Origin: Paracoccus binzhouensis
Lineage (GTDB): Bacteria > Pseudomonadota > Alphaproteobacteria > Rhodobacterales > Rhodobacteraceae
Assembly (NCBI RefSeq): GCF_016446475.1
Contig: NZ_JAEHFP010000005.1
Location: 23,299 to 87,298, forward strand
Length of the DNA stretch: 64,000 nucleotides
Direction of reading: 5' to 3'
The notes under the pieces are model-generated. The model had not been told where the DNA came from and ran no database searches. It worked only from the letters and a program-made list of their open reading frames with translations. The position numbers were made by a program, and so were the translations under genes. Numbering within the stretch: position 1 is the first letter of the stretch; every line of letters starts with the position of its first letter. Of this stretch, positions 49,995 to 58,855 are shown one piece after another.

Positions 49995-52453
49995 ACCTGG
50001 CCGAATATCGCAATCGGGCCGACCGGCTTGCCGATCTGCTGCCCTGGGCGGCGCTGGTCGCGCCCGGCATCGTCCTCAACAAGGACGGCAGTTTCCAGCG
50101 CACCTTCCGCTTTCGCGGCCCCGATCTCGAAAGCGCGACGGAGGCGGAACTCGTCGGCCTTTGCGCGCGCGCCAACAATGCGCTGAAGCGCCTCGGCTCC
50201 GGCTGGGCGCTGTTCTTCGAGGCGGAGCGGCTCGAGGCGCAGGATTATCCGCAATCTGACTTCCCGGATGCCGCCTCATGGCTCGTCGATGAGGAACGCC
50301 GCGCGGCCTTTGAAGAGGGACGGCAGGGCCGCCACTTCGAGAGCCGCTACCATCTCACTCTTCTCTATATGTCGCCGCCGGACGCACAGGCGCGCACCGA
50401 GAATGCGCTGCTGGATTCCGGCCGGAAGGGGGAAGGGGACGGCGGCGCCCGGAACTGGCGGCAGGAACTGGTCCGGTTCCGGGACGAGACCGAGCGGGTT
50501 CTGGACTTGCTTAGCGGCTTCCTGCCCGAGATCCGCGCCCTCGACGACGCCGAGACGCTGACCTTCCTGCACGGGGTCATTTCGACGAAACGCCATCTCG
50601 TCACCGTGCCCGAAACGCCGATGTATCTCGACGGCGTGCTGGTCGATACGCCCTTGACCGGCGGCCTGGAGCCGATGCTGGGTGACCAGCATATCCGCAC
50701 TCTGACCATCCTCGGTTTTCCGAACGCGACCCGCCCCGGCATCCTCGATGCGCTGAACCATCAGGATTTTGCCTATCGCTGGGTTACGCGCTTCTTGCCC
50801 CTCGACAAGACCGCGGCGACCAAGGTGCTCACGCGCCTGCGCCGGCAATGGTTCGCAAAGCGCAAGTCGATCACCGACATCCTGCGTGAGGTGCTGACCA
50901 ATGAGGCGGCTCCTCTCGTGGACAGCGACGCCGACAACAAGGCGCTCGATGCAGACGCCGCTTTGCAGGCGCTCGGCAGTGATCATGTCGGTTTCGGTTA
51001 TCTGACGACGACCATCACCGTCTGGGACGAGGACCGGGAGGCCGCGGAGGAAAAGGTCCGCGCCGTCGAGCGCATCGTCAACGGCCTCGGCTTCACCTGC
51101 ATTCGGGAAACGGTGAATGCCGTCGAAGCCTGGCTCGGTTCGCTGCCGGGTCATGTCTACTCCAATGTCCGCCAGCCGCTCGTCCACACGCTGAACCTCG
51201 CCCATCTCATGCCGCTCTCGGCGGTCTGGGCCGGACCGGCGCGCAACGCCCATCTCGACGGCCCGCCGCTTCTCCATGCGGAAACCTCCGGCTCCACGCC
51301 GTTCCGCCTCTCAACCCATGTGGGCGATGTGGGCCACATGCTGATCGTCGGGCCGACCGGCGCCGGCAAATCGGTGCTCCTGTCGCTGATCGCCATGCAG
51401 TTCCGGCGCTATGCCGATGCTCAGGTCTATATCTTCGACAAGGGCAATTCCGCGCGTGCCGCCGTGCTTGCCATGGGTGGGGAGCACCATGCGCTCGGCG
51501 CCGCCCCTGATGACATCACGAATTCGCTCGCCTTCCAGCCCCTTCGCAATATCGACGATCCCGCGACGCGAAGCTGGGCGGCCGAGTGGATCGGCTCACT
51601 GCTCGCCCATGAAAAGGTCACCGTCACCCCGGAAGTGAAGGAGGCCGTCTGGTCGGCGCTCACCAACCTCGCCACCGCGCCTGCCGAGGAGCGCACGCTC
51701 ACCGGCCTGTCCGTCCTCGTCCAGGCGAATGCCCTCAAGGCTGCGCTCCAGCCCTATACGCTCGACGGCCCCTTCGGCCGGCTGCTCGACGCCGCCGACG
51801 ATCGGCTGGCGCTCTCCGACGTCCAATGTTTCGAGACCGAGGAGCTGATGCACGAGGCCGGCGTCGTCCTGCCGGTGCTGACCTACCTTTTCCACCGGCT
51901 GGAGGAACGGTTCGACGGGCGGCCCACGCTGCTCATCCTCGACGAAGCCTGGGTCTATCTCGACAATCCGCTTTTCGCCGCCCGCATCCGCGAATGGCTG
52001 AAGGTCCTGCGCAAGAAGAACGTGTCGGTGATCTTCGCGACGCAGTCGCTGGCGGACGTGGCCGACAGCTCCATCGCGCCCGCCATCATCGAGTCCTGCC
52101 CGCAGCGCATTTTCCTTCCCAATGACCGGGCGGTCGAGCCGCAGGCGCGGGCGGCTTATGAGCGCTTCGGTCTCAACGGTCGGCAGATCGAACTGATCGC
52201 GCAGGCAACGCCGAAACGGCACTACTACCTGCAATCGCGCCGCGGCAACCGGCTGTTCGAGCTGGGCCTCGGTCCCGTGGCGCTGGCGCTCTGCGGCGCC
52301 TCCGATCCGGCCTCCCAGACCCTCATCGACACCATCCTCGCCGAGCACGGCCCGGAGGCCTTCGTGGCCGAGTTCCTTAACGCCCGCGGGCTCGGCTGGG
52401 CCTCCGACCTCATCAACCAGCTTGCCGACACACGGAAGGAGCACACCCCATGA
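49988..52453 (+). CDS. trbE: TrbE conjugal transfer ATPase (VirB4 type)
   Basis: 821 residues from the ATG at 49988; earlier in-frame positions lie inside trbD. Walker A IVGPTGAGKSVLLSLIAMQF near 456 and Walker B TLLILDEAWVYLDNPLF near 648, followed by VSVIFATQSLADVADS, mark the VirB4/CagE ATPase. It is the largest motor of the secretion system and docks to TrbB and TraG at the inner membrane. Overlaps trbJ by 4 bp. Length typical. Confidence 0.96.
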   Translation: MLNLAEYRNRADRLADLLPWAALVAPGIVLNKDGSFQRTFRFRGPDLESATEAELVGLCARANNALKRLGSGWALFFEAERLEAQDYPQSDFPDAASWLVDEERRAAFEEGRQGRHFESRYHLTLLYMSPPDAQARTENALLDSGRKGEGDGGARNWRQELVRFRDETERVLDLLSGFLPEIRALDDAETLTFLHGVISTKRHLVTVPETPMYLDGVLVDTPLTGGLEPMLGDQHIRTLTILGFPNATRPGILDALNHQDFAYRWVTRFLPLDKTAATKVLTRLRRQWFAKRKSITDILREVLTNEAAPLVDSDADNKALDADAALQALGSDHVGFGYLTTTITVWDEDREAAEEKVRAVERIVNGLGFTCIRETVNAVEAWLGSLPGHVYSNVRQPLVHTLNLAHLMPLSAVWAGPARNAHLDGPPLLHAETSGSTPFRLSTHVGDVGHMLIVGPTGAGKSVLLSLIAMQFRRYADAQVYIFDKGNSARAAVLAMGGEHHALGAAPDDITNSLAFQPLRNIDDPATRSWAAEWIGSLLAHEKVTVTPEVKEAVWSALTNLATAPAEERTLTGLSVLVQANALKAALQPYTLDGPFGRLLDAADDRLALSDVQCFETEELMHEAGVVLPVLTYLFHRLEERFDGRPTLLILDEAWVYLDNPLFAARIREWLKVLRKKNVSVIFATQSLADVADSSIAPAIIESCPQRIFLPNDRAVEPQARAAYERFGLNGRQIELIAQATPKRHYYLQSRRGNRLFELGLGPVALALCGASDPASQTLIDTILAEHGPEAFVAEFLNARGLGWASDLINQLADTRKEHTP

Positions 52454-53163
52454 AACGCATGTCTCTCGCGGCGCTCGTCGCCGCATCTCTCGCTATCGGC
52501 TTGCCGCAGGCGGGCCATGCCGCCTGGCCAGTCTTCGATGCCACGAACTACGGTCAGAATGTCCTGCAGGCGGCGCGTGCGCTGGAGCAGATCAACAACC
52601 AGATTCAGCAGCTCCAGAACCAGGCGGTCATGTTGCAGAACATGGCAAGGAACCTTCAGCGGCTGGATTTCTCCTCGCTCGGACAACTCCAGGGGGCGCT
52701 GAACCGTATCGACGGGCTGATGATGCAGGTCGACGGCCTCAGCTTCGACCTCGCTAGCCTCGAAGGCCAGTGGCGGCAGCAATATCCAAGCTCGTACGAT
52801 GCCACGGTCAGCACCAGCGATATCGCCACTGCCGCGCGCGAGCGCTGGCAGAGTGCCATGAACGCTTTCCGCCAAACCATGCGGGTGCAATCGCAGATCG
52901 TCGAGAACGTGCGCGTCGACGAAGGGCTACTCACCGATCTCGTCAATCGGAGCCATGGCGCCGTCGGGGCGCTGCAGGCGCAGCAGGCCGCGAATCAGCT
53001 CATTGCGCTTTCGGCCAAGCAGCAGATGCAGATCCAGACGCTGATGGCCGCCCATTACCGCGCCGAGGCAGAAGACGCCGCGCGCAAGGCGCAGGCGGAG
53101 GAAGCGGCGCGCGAGACAACGCGCAGGTTCCTCGGTTCCGGCTCCGCCTATTCTGGGAACTGA
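52450..53163 (+). CDS. trbJ: TrbJ (VirB5 type) periplasmic protein
   Basis: 237 residues. A signal peptide (about 1-25, ending GHAA) is followed by WPVFDATNYGQNVLQAARALEQINNQIQQLQNQA, a coiled-coil-forming stretch characteristic of TrbJ. The C-terminal 40 residues are Ala/Glu-rich. It is a minor pilus or tip component; RP4 TrbJ is the VirB5 counterpart. The usual trbK entry-exclusion gene does not follow: only 21 bp separate it from trbL. Confidence 0.94.
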   Translation: MKRMSLAALVAASLAIGLPQAGHAAWPVFDATNYGQNVLQAARALEQINNQIQQLQNQAVMLQNMARNLQRLDFSSLGQLQGALNRIDGLMMQVDGLSFDLASLEGQWRQQYPSSYDATVSTSDIATAARERWQSAMNAFRQTMRVQSQIVENVRVDEGLLTDLVNRSHGAVGALQAQQAANQLIALSAKQQMQIQTLMAAHYRAEAEDAARKAQAEEAARETTRRFLGSGSAYSGN

Positions 53164-53184
53164 CCGGCAGGGAGGCGACGCGCG

Positions 53185-54528
53185 ATGAATGATCTCGGCA
53201 TCATCGACCGGTTCATGGAGACCTTCAGCCGCTACATCGACAGCGGCTTCGGACTCTTGTCGGGTGACGTCGCCTTCCTCACCACCATCCTGATCGGCAT
53301 CGACATCACGCTGGCAGGCCTGTTCTGGGCTCTGGGCGGCGAGGACAACATCATCGGGCGCCTGATCCGGAAGGTGCTCTATGTCGGCGTCTTCGCGCTG
53401 ATCCTCAACAACTTCCAGAACCTTGCCGAGATCATCTACAGGTCCTTCTCCGGTCTCGGCATCCAGGCCGCGCCCGGCACGCTCGCCGCCGACGATCTGC
53501 TCAAACCTGGCACGATCGCCGCCACCGGTTATGAGGCGGCGTATCCGCTCATCGATCAGGTCGGCAATCTCGTCGGCTTTCCGGAAATCTTCGGCAACGC
53601 GCTCACTGTCTTCGTCCTGCTGCTGGCCTGGTTCCTGGTCCTCATCGCCTTCTTCATTCTGGCGATCCAGCTCTTCATCACGGTGCTCGAGTTCAAACTG
53701 ACGACGCTCGCGGGCTTCGTGCTGGTGCCCTTCGCGCTCTGGAACAAGACGTCGTTCCTGGCCGAACGGGTTCTCGGCAACGTGATTGCCTCCGGCATCA
53801 AAGTGATGGTGCTCGCCGTCATCGTCGGCATCGGCTCGACGCTGTTCGCCTCCTTCGCGGGAGGTCTTCAGGGGCAGGAACCGGACCTTGCCGCCGCCAT
53901 GTCGCAGGTGCTGGGCGCACTCGCCTTGCTCGGTCTCGGTATCTTCGGCCCCGGCATCGCTTCGGGTCTTGTTTCCGGCGCGCCACAGCTCGGCGCCGGT
54001 GCCGCCCTCGGCGCGACCGGTGCTGCGGTGGGCGCGACCATGCTCGCCGGCGGGGCGGCGCTTGCCGGCGCGCGCATGGCTGCTGGCGGCGGTCTAGCCG
54101 CCATCCGCGCGGGCACGGCGATGGGGTCTGCCGCTTCTTCCGCCTACCGACTGGGACAGGCGACCTCCGGGACGTCCGGCATGTCGGGCGTCGCGGCCGG
54201 CGTCGGTGGCATGGCGCGCGCTGCTGGCGGAGCTGCCACAAACGCCGCGCGCCAAGTCGCGGGTCGCGCCACCGCCTCTCTGAAGCAAAGCGCCGATGCC
54301 GGACGCCGTGGCGCCTGGACGGCAACCGGCGGCACGCCGACCGCCTCCATGTCGGAGGCAAACGCCGCATCGGCGGGCATCCCCTCCAGTTCCCCGCCCG
54401 AGTGGGCGAACCGCCTGCGCTCCGAACAGGCGGCCCGCGCCCATCGGCAGACCGCCACCCAAGCCATCAAGGACGGCGACCGGCCCGGCAACGGCGCCAA
54501 TCCCTCCCTCAATGACAAGGACGACTGA
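53185..54528 (+). CDS. trbL: TrbL (VirB6 type) polytopic membrane protein
   Basis: 447 residues. Six or so membrane helices fill the first 290 residues (LTTILIGIDITLAGLFWALGG; ALTVFVLLLAWFLVLIAFFIL), with the conserved FKLTTLAGFVLVPFALWNKTSF between them. The last 150 residues are an Ala/Gly/Ser-rich, probably disordered tail. It forms part of the inner-membrane pore for DNA. The ATG follows GGGAGGCGACGCGCG. No trbK gene separates it from trbJ. Confidence 0.94.
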   Translation: MNDLGIIDRFMETFSRYIDSGFGLLSGDVAFLTTILIGIDITLAGLFWALGGEDNIIGRLIRKVLYVGVFALILNNFQNLAEIIYRSFSGLGIQAAPGTLAADDLLKPGTIAATGYEAAYPLIDQVGNLVGFPEIFGNALTVFVLLLAWFLVLIAFFILAIQLFITVLEFKLTTLAGFVLVPFALWNKTSFLAERVLGNVIASGIKVMVLAVIVGIGSTLFASFAGGLQGQEPDLAAAMSQVLGALALLGLGIFGPGIASGLVSGAPQLGAGAALGATGAAVGATMLAGGAALAGARMAAGGGLAAIRAGTAMGSAASSAYRLGQATSGTSGMSGVAAGVGGMARAAGGAATNAARQVAGRATASLKQSADAGRRGAWTATGGTPTASMSEANAASAGIPSSSPPEWANRLRSEQAARAHRQTATQAIKDGDRPGNGANPSLNDKDD

Positions 54529-54531
54529 CCC

Positions 54532-55251
54532 ATGCTGTTCAAGCGACCGATCCAGCGATATGGCACGACGCCAGAGCCCGTTACTCCCTATCAGAAGGCT
54601 GCGCAGCTCTGGGACGAGCGCATCGGCTCCGCCCGCGTCCAGGCGAGAAACTGGCGGCTCATGGCCTTCGGCTGCCTGGCGCTTTCAGTCGGTCTATCCG
54701 GCGGTTTGCTCTGGCAGTCGCTGCAAAGCCGGGTCGCGCCCTATGTGGTCGAGGTCGACAAGTTCGGCGAGGCGCGTGCCGTCGCGCCGGCGATCCAGAA
54801 CTACCAGCCGGCCGACGCCCAGATCGCCTGGCACCTCGCCCGCTTCATCACGAACGTCCGTTCGGTTTCCACCGATCCGGTGCTGGTGCGCCAGAACTGG
54901 CTGTCCGCCTACGATTTCGCGACCGACCGCGCGGCGCTGTTCCTGAACGACCACGCCAAGAAAAATGATCCCTTCAGCGCCATCGGCACCCGCAGCGTCT
55001 CGGTCCAGGTGACGAGCGTGGTGCGGGCCTCCGACGCCTCCTTCCAGGTCAAGTGGACTGAGCAGGTCTTTGAGCGCGGCAGCCTCGCTCGAACCGAACG
55101 CTGGACCGCGATCCTGACGGTCGTGATCCAGCCCCCGCGCACCGCCGAGCAGCTTCGCAAGAACCCTCTCGGCGTCTTCGTCAACGCCATCGACTGGTCG
55201 CGCGAGCTCGACGCCGCCGCGCCTTCATTGCCCAAGGAGTCCGTAGAATGA
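54532..55251 (+). CDS. trbF: TrbF (VirB8 type) inner-membrane protein
   Basis: 239 residues. MLFKRPIQRYGTTPEPVTPY begins the cytoplasmic part; one membrane helix at about 43-62 is followed by the periplasmic VirB8 domain (VAPYVVEVDKFGEARAV; QNWLSAYDFATDRAALFLND). It links inner and outer parts of the channel. It starts 3 bp after trbL and overlaps trbG by 4 bp. Confidence 0.95.
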   Translation: MLFKRPIQRYGTTPEPVTPYQKAAQLWDERIGSARVQARNWRLMAFGCLALSVGLSGGLLWQSLQSRVAPYVVEVDKFGEARAVAPAIQNYQPADAQIAWHLARFITNVRSVSTDPVLVRQNWLSAYDFATDRAALFLNDHAKKNDPFSAIGTRSVSVQVTSVVRASDASFQVKWTEQVFERGSLARTERWTAILTVVIQPPRTAEQLRKNPLGVFVNAIDWSRELDAAAPSLPKESVE

Positions 55252-56246
55252 GAAGTCTGTTCGTCATATCCGTTTCGGCGCTGGCCTTGTCCGCTTGCGC
55301 CACAAAGCCTTTGCCGTCGGCGATCAGCTACGACTCCGACGATTTCAAGCCGGCCGTCATCGACCAGGAACCGGCCAAGCCGGTGGAGATCGTCGAGGTG
55401 CCGAAGGTTCTGCCATTGCCGGGCCAGCTTCAGCCAGAGCCCGGCGAGGTGACCGAGGACAAACGTCCGCCGACCCAACGGGTCGAGGACGCCAACAAGG
55501 CGGCGACGCAGGAGCCGACGAAATACGGCTATGTCAAGGCCATCCAAGTCTATCCCTATGCGGAAGGGGCGCTCTATCGCCTCTATGCGGCGCCCGAGCG
55601 GGTGAGCGACATTGCCCTGCAGCCCGGCGAGAAGCTGACCTCGGTTTCCGCCGGCGATACCGTGCGTTGGGTGATCGGCGATACGGTGAGCGGCACGGGC
55701 GACAGCGAGCGCATCCACGTGCTGGTCAAGCCCTTCGCGCCGGGTCTCAAGACCAATCTCGTCATCACCACCGACCGGCGCGCCTATCACCTCCAGCTCG
55801 AAAGCACCGAGAGGACCGCCATGGCGGCGATCTCCTGGACCTATCCGTCCGACCAGATCACGGCGCTCCGCCGCCAGAACGCGGCCGCCCAGGCCGCACT
55901 GCCGGTCGCCTCGAATGTGGCGTTGGAGAACATCCGCTTCCGCTATGCCATCACCGGCGACAATCCACCCTGGAAGCCGCTGCGCGCCTTCGACGACGGC
56001 CACAAGGTCTATATCGAGTTCCCCCGCCGCATCGACCAGGGCGAGGCGCCGCCGCTCTTCGTCGTCGGCGCCGACGGTGGCAACGAACTCGCCAACTACC
56101 GTATGCGCGGCAATTACTACATCGTCGACCGCCTCTTCGCCGCCGCCGAGCTGCGCCTCGGCGCCAAGCCGCAGCAGGTCGTGCGGATTTCCCGGACCGA
56201 CGGGACGCCGCGGCGCACCGCGCTGTTCCCGGGCACGGACCGGTAG
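55248..56246 (+). CDS. trbG: TrbG (VirB9 type) channel protein
   Basis: 332 residues. The signal sequence ends in a lipobox, LSAC with Cys17, so the protein may be a lipoprotein; no separate trbH lipoprotein gene is seen, and TrbG may carry that anchor itself. The VirB9 domain includes YPYAEGALYRLYAAPERVSDIALQPGEKL and the C-terminal RIDQGEAPPLFVVGADG region. It forms the outer-membrane core complex with TrbI. Confidence 0.94.
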   Translation: MRSLFVISVSALALSACATKPLPSAISYDSDDFKPAVIDQEPAKPVEIVEVPKVLPLPGQLQPEPGEVTEDKRPPTQRVEDANKAATQEPTKYGYVKAIQVYPYAEGALYRLYAAPERVSDIALQPGEKLTSVSAGDTVRWVIGDTVSGTGDSERIHVLVKPFAPGLKTNLVITTDRRAYHLQLESTERTAMAAISWTYPSDQITALRRQNAAAQAALPVASNVALENIRFRYAITGDNPPWKPLRAFDDGHKVYIEFPRRIDQGEAPPLFVVGADGGNELANYRMRGNYYIVDRLFAAAELRLGAKPQQVVRISRTDGTPRRTALFPGTDR

Positions 56247-56257
56247 GGGGAGGGGCT

Positions 56258-57478
56258 ATGACGGATTCCGCCGCACCCACGCCGCAACCCGCCGGCTCGT
56301 CCAAGCGCGATCCCGGCAAGCTGGACCTGCGCGCCGCGCCCCGCCGTGTCGTGCGGTTCAAGCGCGGCCTTGTCATTGGCGCGGCCGCGCTCGGCTCCGG
56401 CGCCATCCTCGGCGTTACCATGATGGCGTTGCAAGGCCCGGCCCTGCGCATCCAGGACCAGGCCGAGGAGCTCTACAACACCGAGCGCAAGCCGACCCCG
56501 GATGGCCTTGCCGCGCTGCCCGGCGATTACAGCCAGGTCCGTCCCCAGACACCTGAATTAGGTCCACCGCTGCCGGGTGATCTCGGACGACCGATCCTCG
56601 AACACCAACGGCAGCTTGGGATCGCGCCGGGAGGGCCGGAATTGTCGGCCGAGGAGCAGCGGCGCGCCCAGCAGGCCATCCAGGCGAAGGAGGCCGGCGT
56701 CTTCTTCCGTATCGAGAACCGGCCGCGGCAGGACACGCCGGCAGTGACGGGCCAGTCCCAGCAAACGGCTGCCAGGGAAACTGTTTCGCCCGATGCTGAC
56801 CGCCTGACGCTCGACCCGGAGCGCGACCAGAACAACCAGCAGCGGAAGCTCGACTTCCTGAATCAGCGCGACACCGGCGGTATCTATAACCCGCACGCCC
56901 TGCAGACGCCGGTCTCGCCCTATCAGGTGATGGCCGGCAGTGTGATCGCCGCGAGCCTGATCACCGGGATCAATTCCGACCTGCCGGGCCTCGTCGTCGC
57001 CCAGGTCACCGAGAACGTCTACGACACGGTGACCGGCAGCACGTTGCTCATCCCGCAGGGCTCTCGCCTTATCGGCACCTATGACAGCGTGATTGCCTTC
57101 GGCCAGTCCCGCGCGCTGCTTGTCTGGCAGCGCATCATCCTGCCCGACGGCTCCTCCATCGAGATCGACAATGTGCCAGCCACCGACACGGCCGGCTATG
57201 CCGGGCTCGAGGACGAGGTCGACTACCACACCTGGCCGCTCATCAAGGGCATCGCGCTCGCCACCCTGCTCGGCGTGGGCACGGAACTGAGCCTGGGTAG
57301 CGACGAGAGCGATCTGGTCCGGGCCATCCGCGAGTCCACCCAACAGAACGTCAACCGGGCCGGCCAGCGCATCACCGAGAAGAACCTGAACATCCAGCCG
57401 ACCATCACCGTCCGTCCCGGCTGGCCGCTCAGGGTCATCGTCCACAGGGATCTCGTATTGCGCCGCTACCAGGGCTGA
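56258..57478 (+). CDS. trbI: TrbI (VirB10 type) channel protein
   Basis: 406 residues from the ATG at 56258, preceded by GGGGGAGGGG. The cytoplasmic start is Pro-rich; a membrane helix at about 33-56 is followed by a Pro/Gln-rich periplasmic stretch and the VirB10 barrel domain (VMAGSVIAASLITGINSDLPG; GSTLLIPQGSRLIGTYDS). It spans both membranes and gates the channel. Last of the canonical trb genes; DUF2274 follows after 11 bp. Confidence 0.95.
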   Translation: MTDSAAPTPQPAGSSKRDPGKLDLRAAPRRVVRFKRGLVIGAAALGSGAILGVTMMALQGPALRIQDQAEELYNTERKPTPDGLAALPGDYSQVRPQTPELGPPLPGDLGRPILEHQRQLGIAPGGPELSAEEQRRAQQAIQAKEAGVFFRIENRPRQDTPAVTGQSQQTAARETVSPDADRLTLDPERDQNNQQRKLDFLNQRDTGGIYNPHALQTPVSPYQVMAGSVIAASLITGINSDLPGLVVAQVTENVYDTVTGSTLLIPQGSRLIGTYDSVIAFGQSRALLVWQRIILPDGSSIEIDNVPATDTAGYAGLEDEVDYHTWPLIKGIALATLLGVGTELSLGSDESDLVRAIRESTQQNVNRAGQRITEKNLNIQPTITVRPGWPLRVIVHRDLVLRRYQG

Positions 57479-57489
57479 AAGGATCGATC

Positions 57490-57813
57490 ATGGCCAATCT
57501 GAAACTCGGAAAACTGCCCGACCGCACGCCGGCGAAGATCACCATCACGGTGGGCGCTGACCTCAACCAGGCGCTCCGGGATTATGCGACCCTCTATCGC
57601 GCCACCTACGGCGAGGCCGAATCCGTCACCGAGCTCATTCCCTTCATGCTGGAGGCCTTCCTCGACAGCGACCGCGCCTTTGCCAAGGCGCGCAAGGAGG
57701 GGTTGCCGGATACGGACACCGACAAACCAGCCCGCCGCACCCGCTCACTCCGCGCGGGCGATACCGCAGCGGCGTCGCCCGCTGTTTCATCCACATCGCA
57801 ATTCCAGGAGTGA
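57490..57813 (+). CDS. DUF2274 family protein
   Basis: 107 residues: MANLKLGKLPDRTPAKITIT, then LRDYATLYRATYGEAESVTELIPFMLEAFLDSD, the DUF2274 signature. It follows trbI in nearly all rhizobial ICE and plasmid trb operons; its function is unknown. The last 30 residues are a variable Ser/Ala/Arg tail. Separated by 3 bp from the second DUF736 gene, with which it is cotranscribed. Confidence 0.93.
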   Translation: MANLKLGKLPDRTPAKITITVGADLNQALRDYATLYRATYGEAESVTELIPFMLEAFLDSDRAFAKARKEGLPDTDTDKPARRTRSLRAGDTAAASPAVSSTSQFQE

Positions 57814-57816
57814 CCC

Positions 57817-58131
57817 ATGCAAATCGGCGCCTTCACTTTGTCCAATGACGGCGGCTGGACCGGCTCCATCCGCACCCTCACCATCGACGCCAAGGTCCGG
57901 CTCGTCCCCAATGACGACCGGACCCATGACAACGCCCCGGCATTCCGCGTCCTCGTTGGCAACGCCCGCATCGGTGACGCCTGGGATGCCCGGACAACGG
58001 GCGATCACCCGAAATACTATCTCCGCGTCCGTCTCGACGACCCGAGCCTTCCCGAGCCCTTCACCGCCGCCCTGTTCCCCTCCGAGGAGGGGGATCGGGC
58101 GCAGCTCGTCTGGAACAGGCGGCGGGAGTAG
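57817..58131 (+). CDS. DUF736 family protein (second copy)
   Basis: 104 residues, MQIGAFTLSNDGGWTGSIRTL at the start and YLRVRLDDPSLPEPFTAALF later. It is clearly related to the copy at 24081 (GTFTKQNDGSFTGTLKTL) but strongly diverged, so the two are old paralogues and not a recent duplication. It ends the trb operon. Function unknown. Confidence 0.93.
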   Translation: MQIGAFTLSNDGGWTGSIRTLTIDAKVRLVPNDDRTHDNAPAFRVLVGNARIGDAWDARTTGDHPKYYLRVRLDDPSLPEPFTAALFPSEEGDRAQLVWNRRRE

Positions 58132-58204
58132 CAGTATGAGCGCCATACTCGTGGTCGAGCTGTTTAGTTCCGGTTGCAGGGGATCAAGGGGCGTGATACA
58201 AAGT

Positions 58205-58230
58205 CTCGGCATTTATGTGTTATTGCCGAG
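58205..58230. promoter_or_regulatory. Operator-like inverted repeat before the AbiE genes
   Basis: CTCGGCA (58205-58211) and TGCCGAG (58224-58230) are perfect inverted repeats 12 bp apart, the last ending 10 bp before the abiEi ATG. AbiEi antitoxins repress their own operon by binding inverted repeats, so this is a good candidate site. Confidence 0.6.
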
Positions 58231-58240
58231 CATACGGAAT

Positions 58241-58855
58241 ATGGCAGGAACGGCTCAAGGAACGCTGAAGGATCGTGCGATCACCGTCGCCAGGGAGCGC
58301 GGTATCGCGCGCGCGCGCGATTTCGATGCGGCGGGCATTCCGCGCGCCTACCTGCGGAGGCTGCAAGACGAGGGGCTTCTGGTGCGTATGGGGCGCGGCC
58401 TCTATCAGCTTGCCGATGCGGAATGGTCCGAGTCCCACAGCCTTGCCGAAGCCGCTCGGGCTGTGCCCCACGGTGTTATCTGCCTGCTCTCCGCGCTTAG
58501 ATTCCACGAACTCACCACGCAACTGCCACATCAGGTGTGGATGCTGATCGGTCACAAGAAGTGGGCGCCCAAGAATCCTCCGGTATCACTACGCATCATC
58601 CGCGCCACCGGCGACGCCCTCACCGCCGGGGTGGAGCGGCACACAATCGAGCAGGTGGAAGTACCTATCACCAATCCCGCCAAGACGGTCGCCGACTGTT
58701 TCAAATACCGCAGCCAAGTCGGTCTCGATGTGGCCATCGAAGCGCTGAGAGACTGTCTCCGAAGCCGCCGCGCGACGGTCGATGACATTTGGCATTTTGC
58801 CGCCATCGACCGCGTACAGAACGTGATGCGGCCCTATATCGAGGCCACGGTATGA
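58241..58855 (+). CDS. abiEi: AbiEi-type antitoxin/transcriptional repressor
   Basis: 204 residues from the ATG at 58241. The N-terminal winged HTH (GIARARDFDAAGIPRAYLRRLQDEGLLVRMGRGLYQL) is the AbiEi antitoxin wing, followed by the C-terminal domain (VICLLSALRFHELTTQLPHQVWMLI; ITNPAKTVADCFKYRSQVGLDVA). It neutralises AbiEii in a type IV manner and represses the operon. The stop overlaps the toxin start by 4 bp. An inverted repeat lies just upstream. Confidence 0.93.
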   Translation: MAGTAQGTLKDRAITVARERGIARARDFDAAGIPRAYLRRLQDEGLLVRMGRGLYQLADAEWSESHSLAEAARAVPHGVICLLSALRFHELTTQLPHQVWMLIGHKKWAPKNPPVSLRIIRATGDALTAGVERHTIEQVEVPITNPAKTVADCFKYRSQVGLDVAIEALRDCLRSRRATVDDIWHFAAIDRVQNVMRPYIEATV

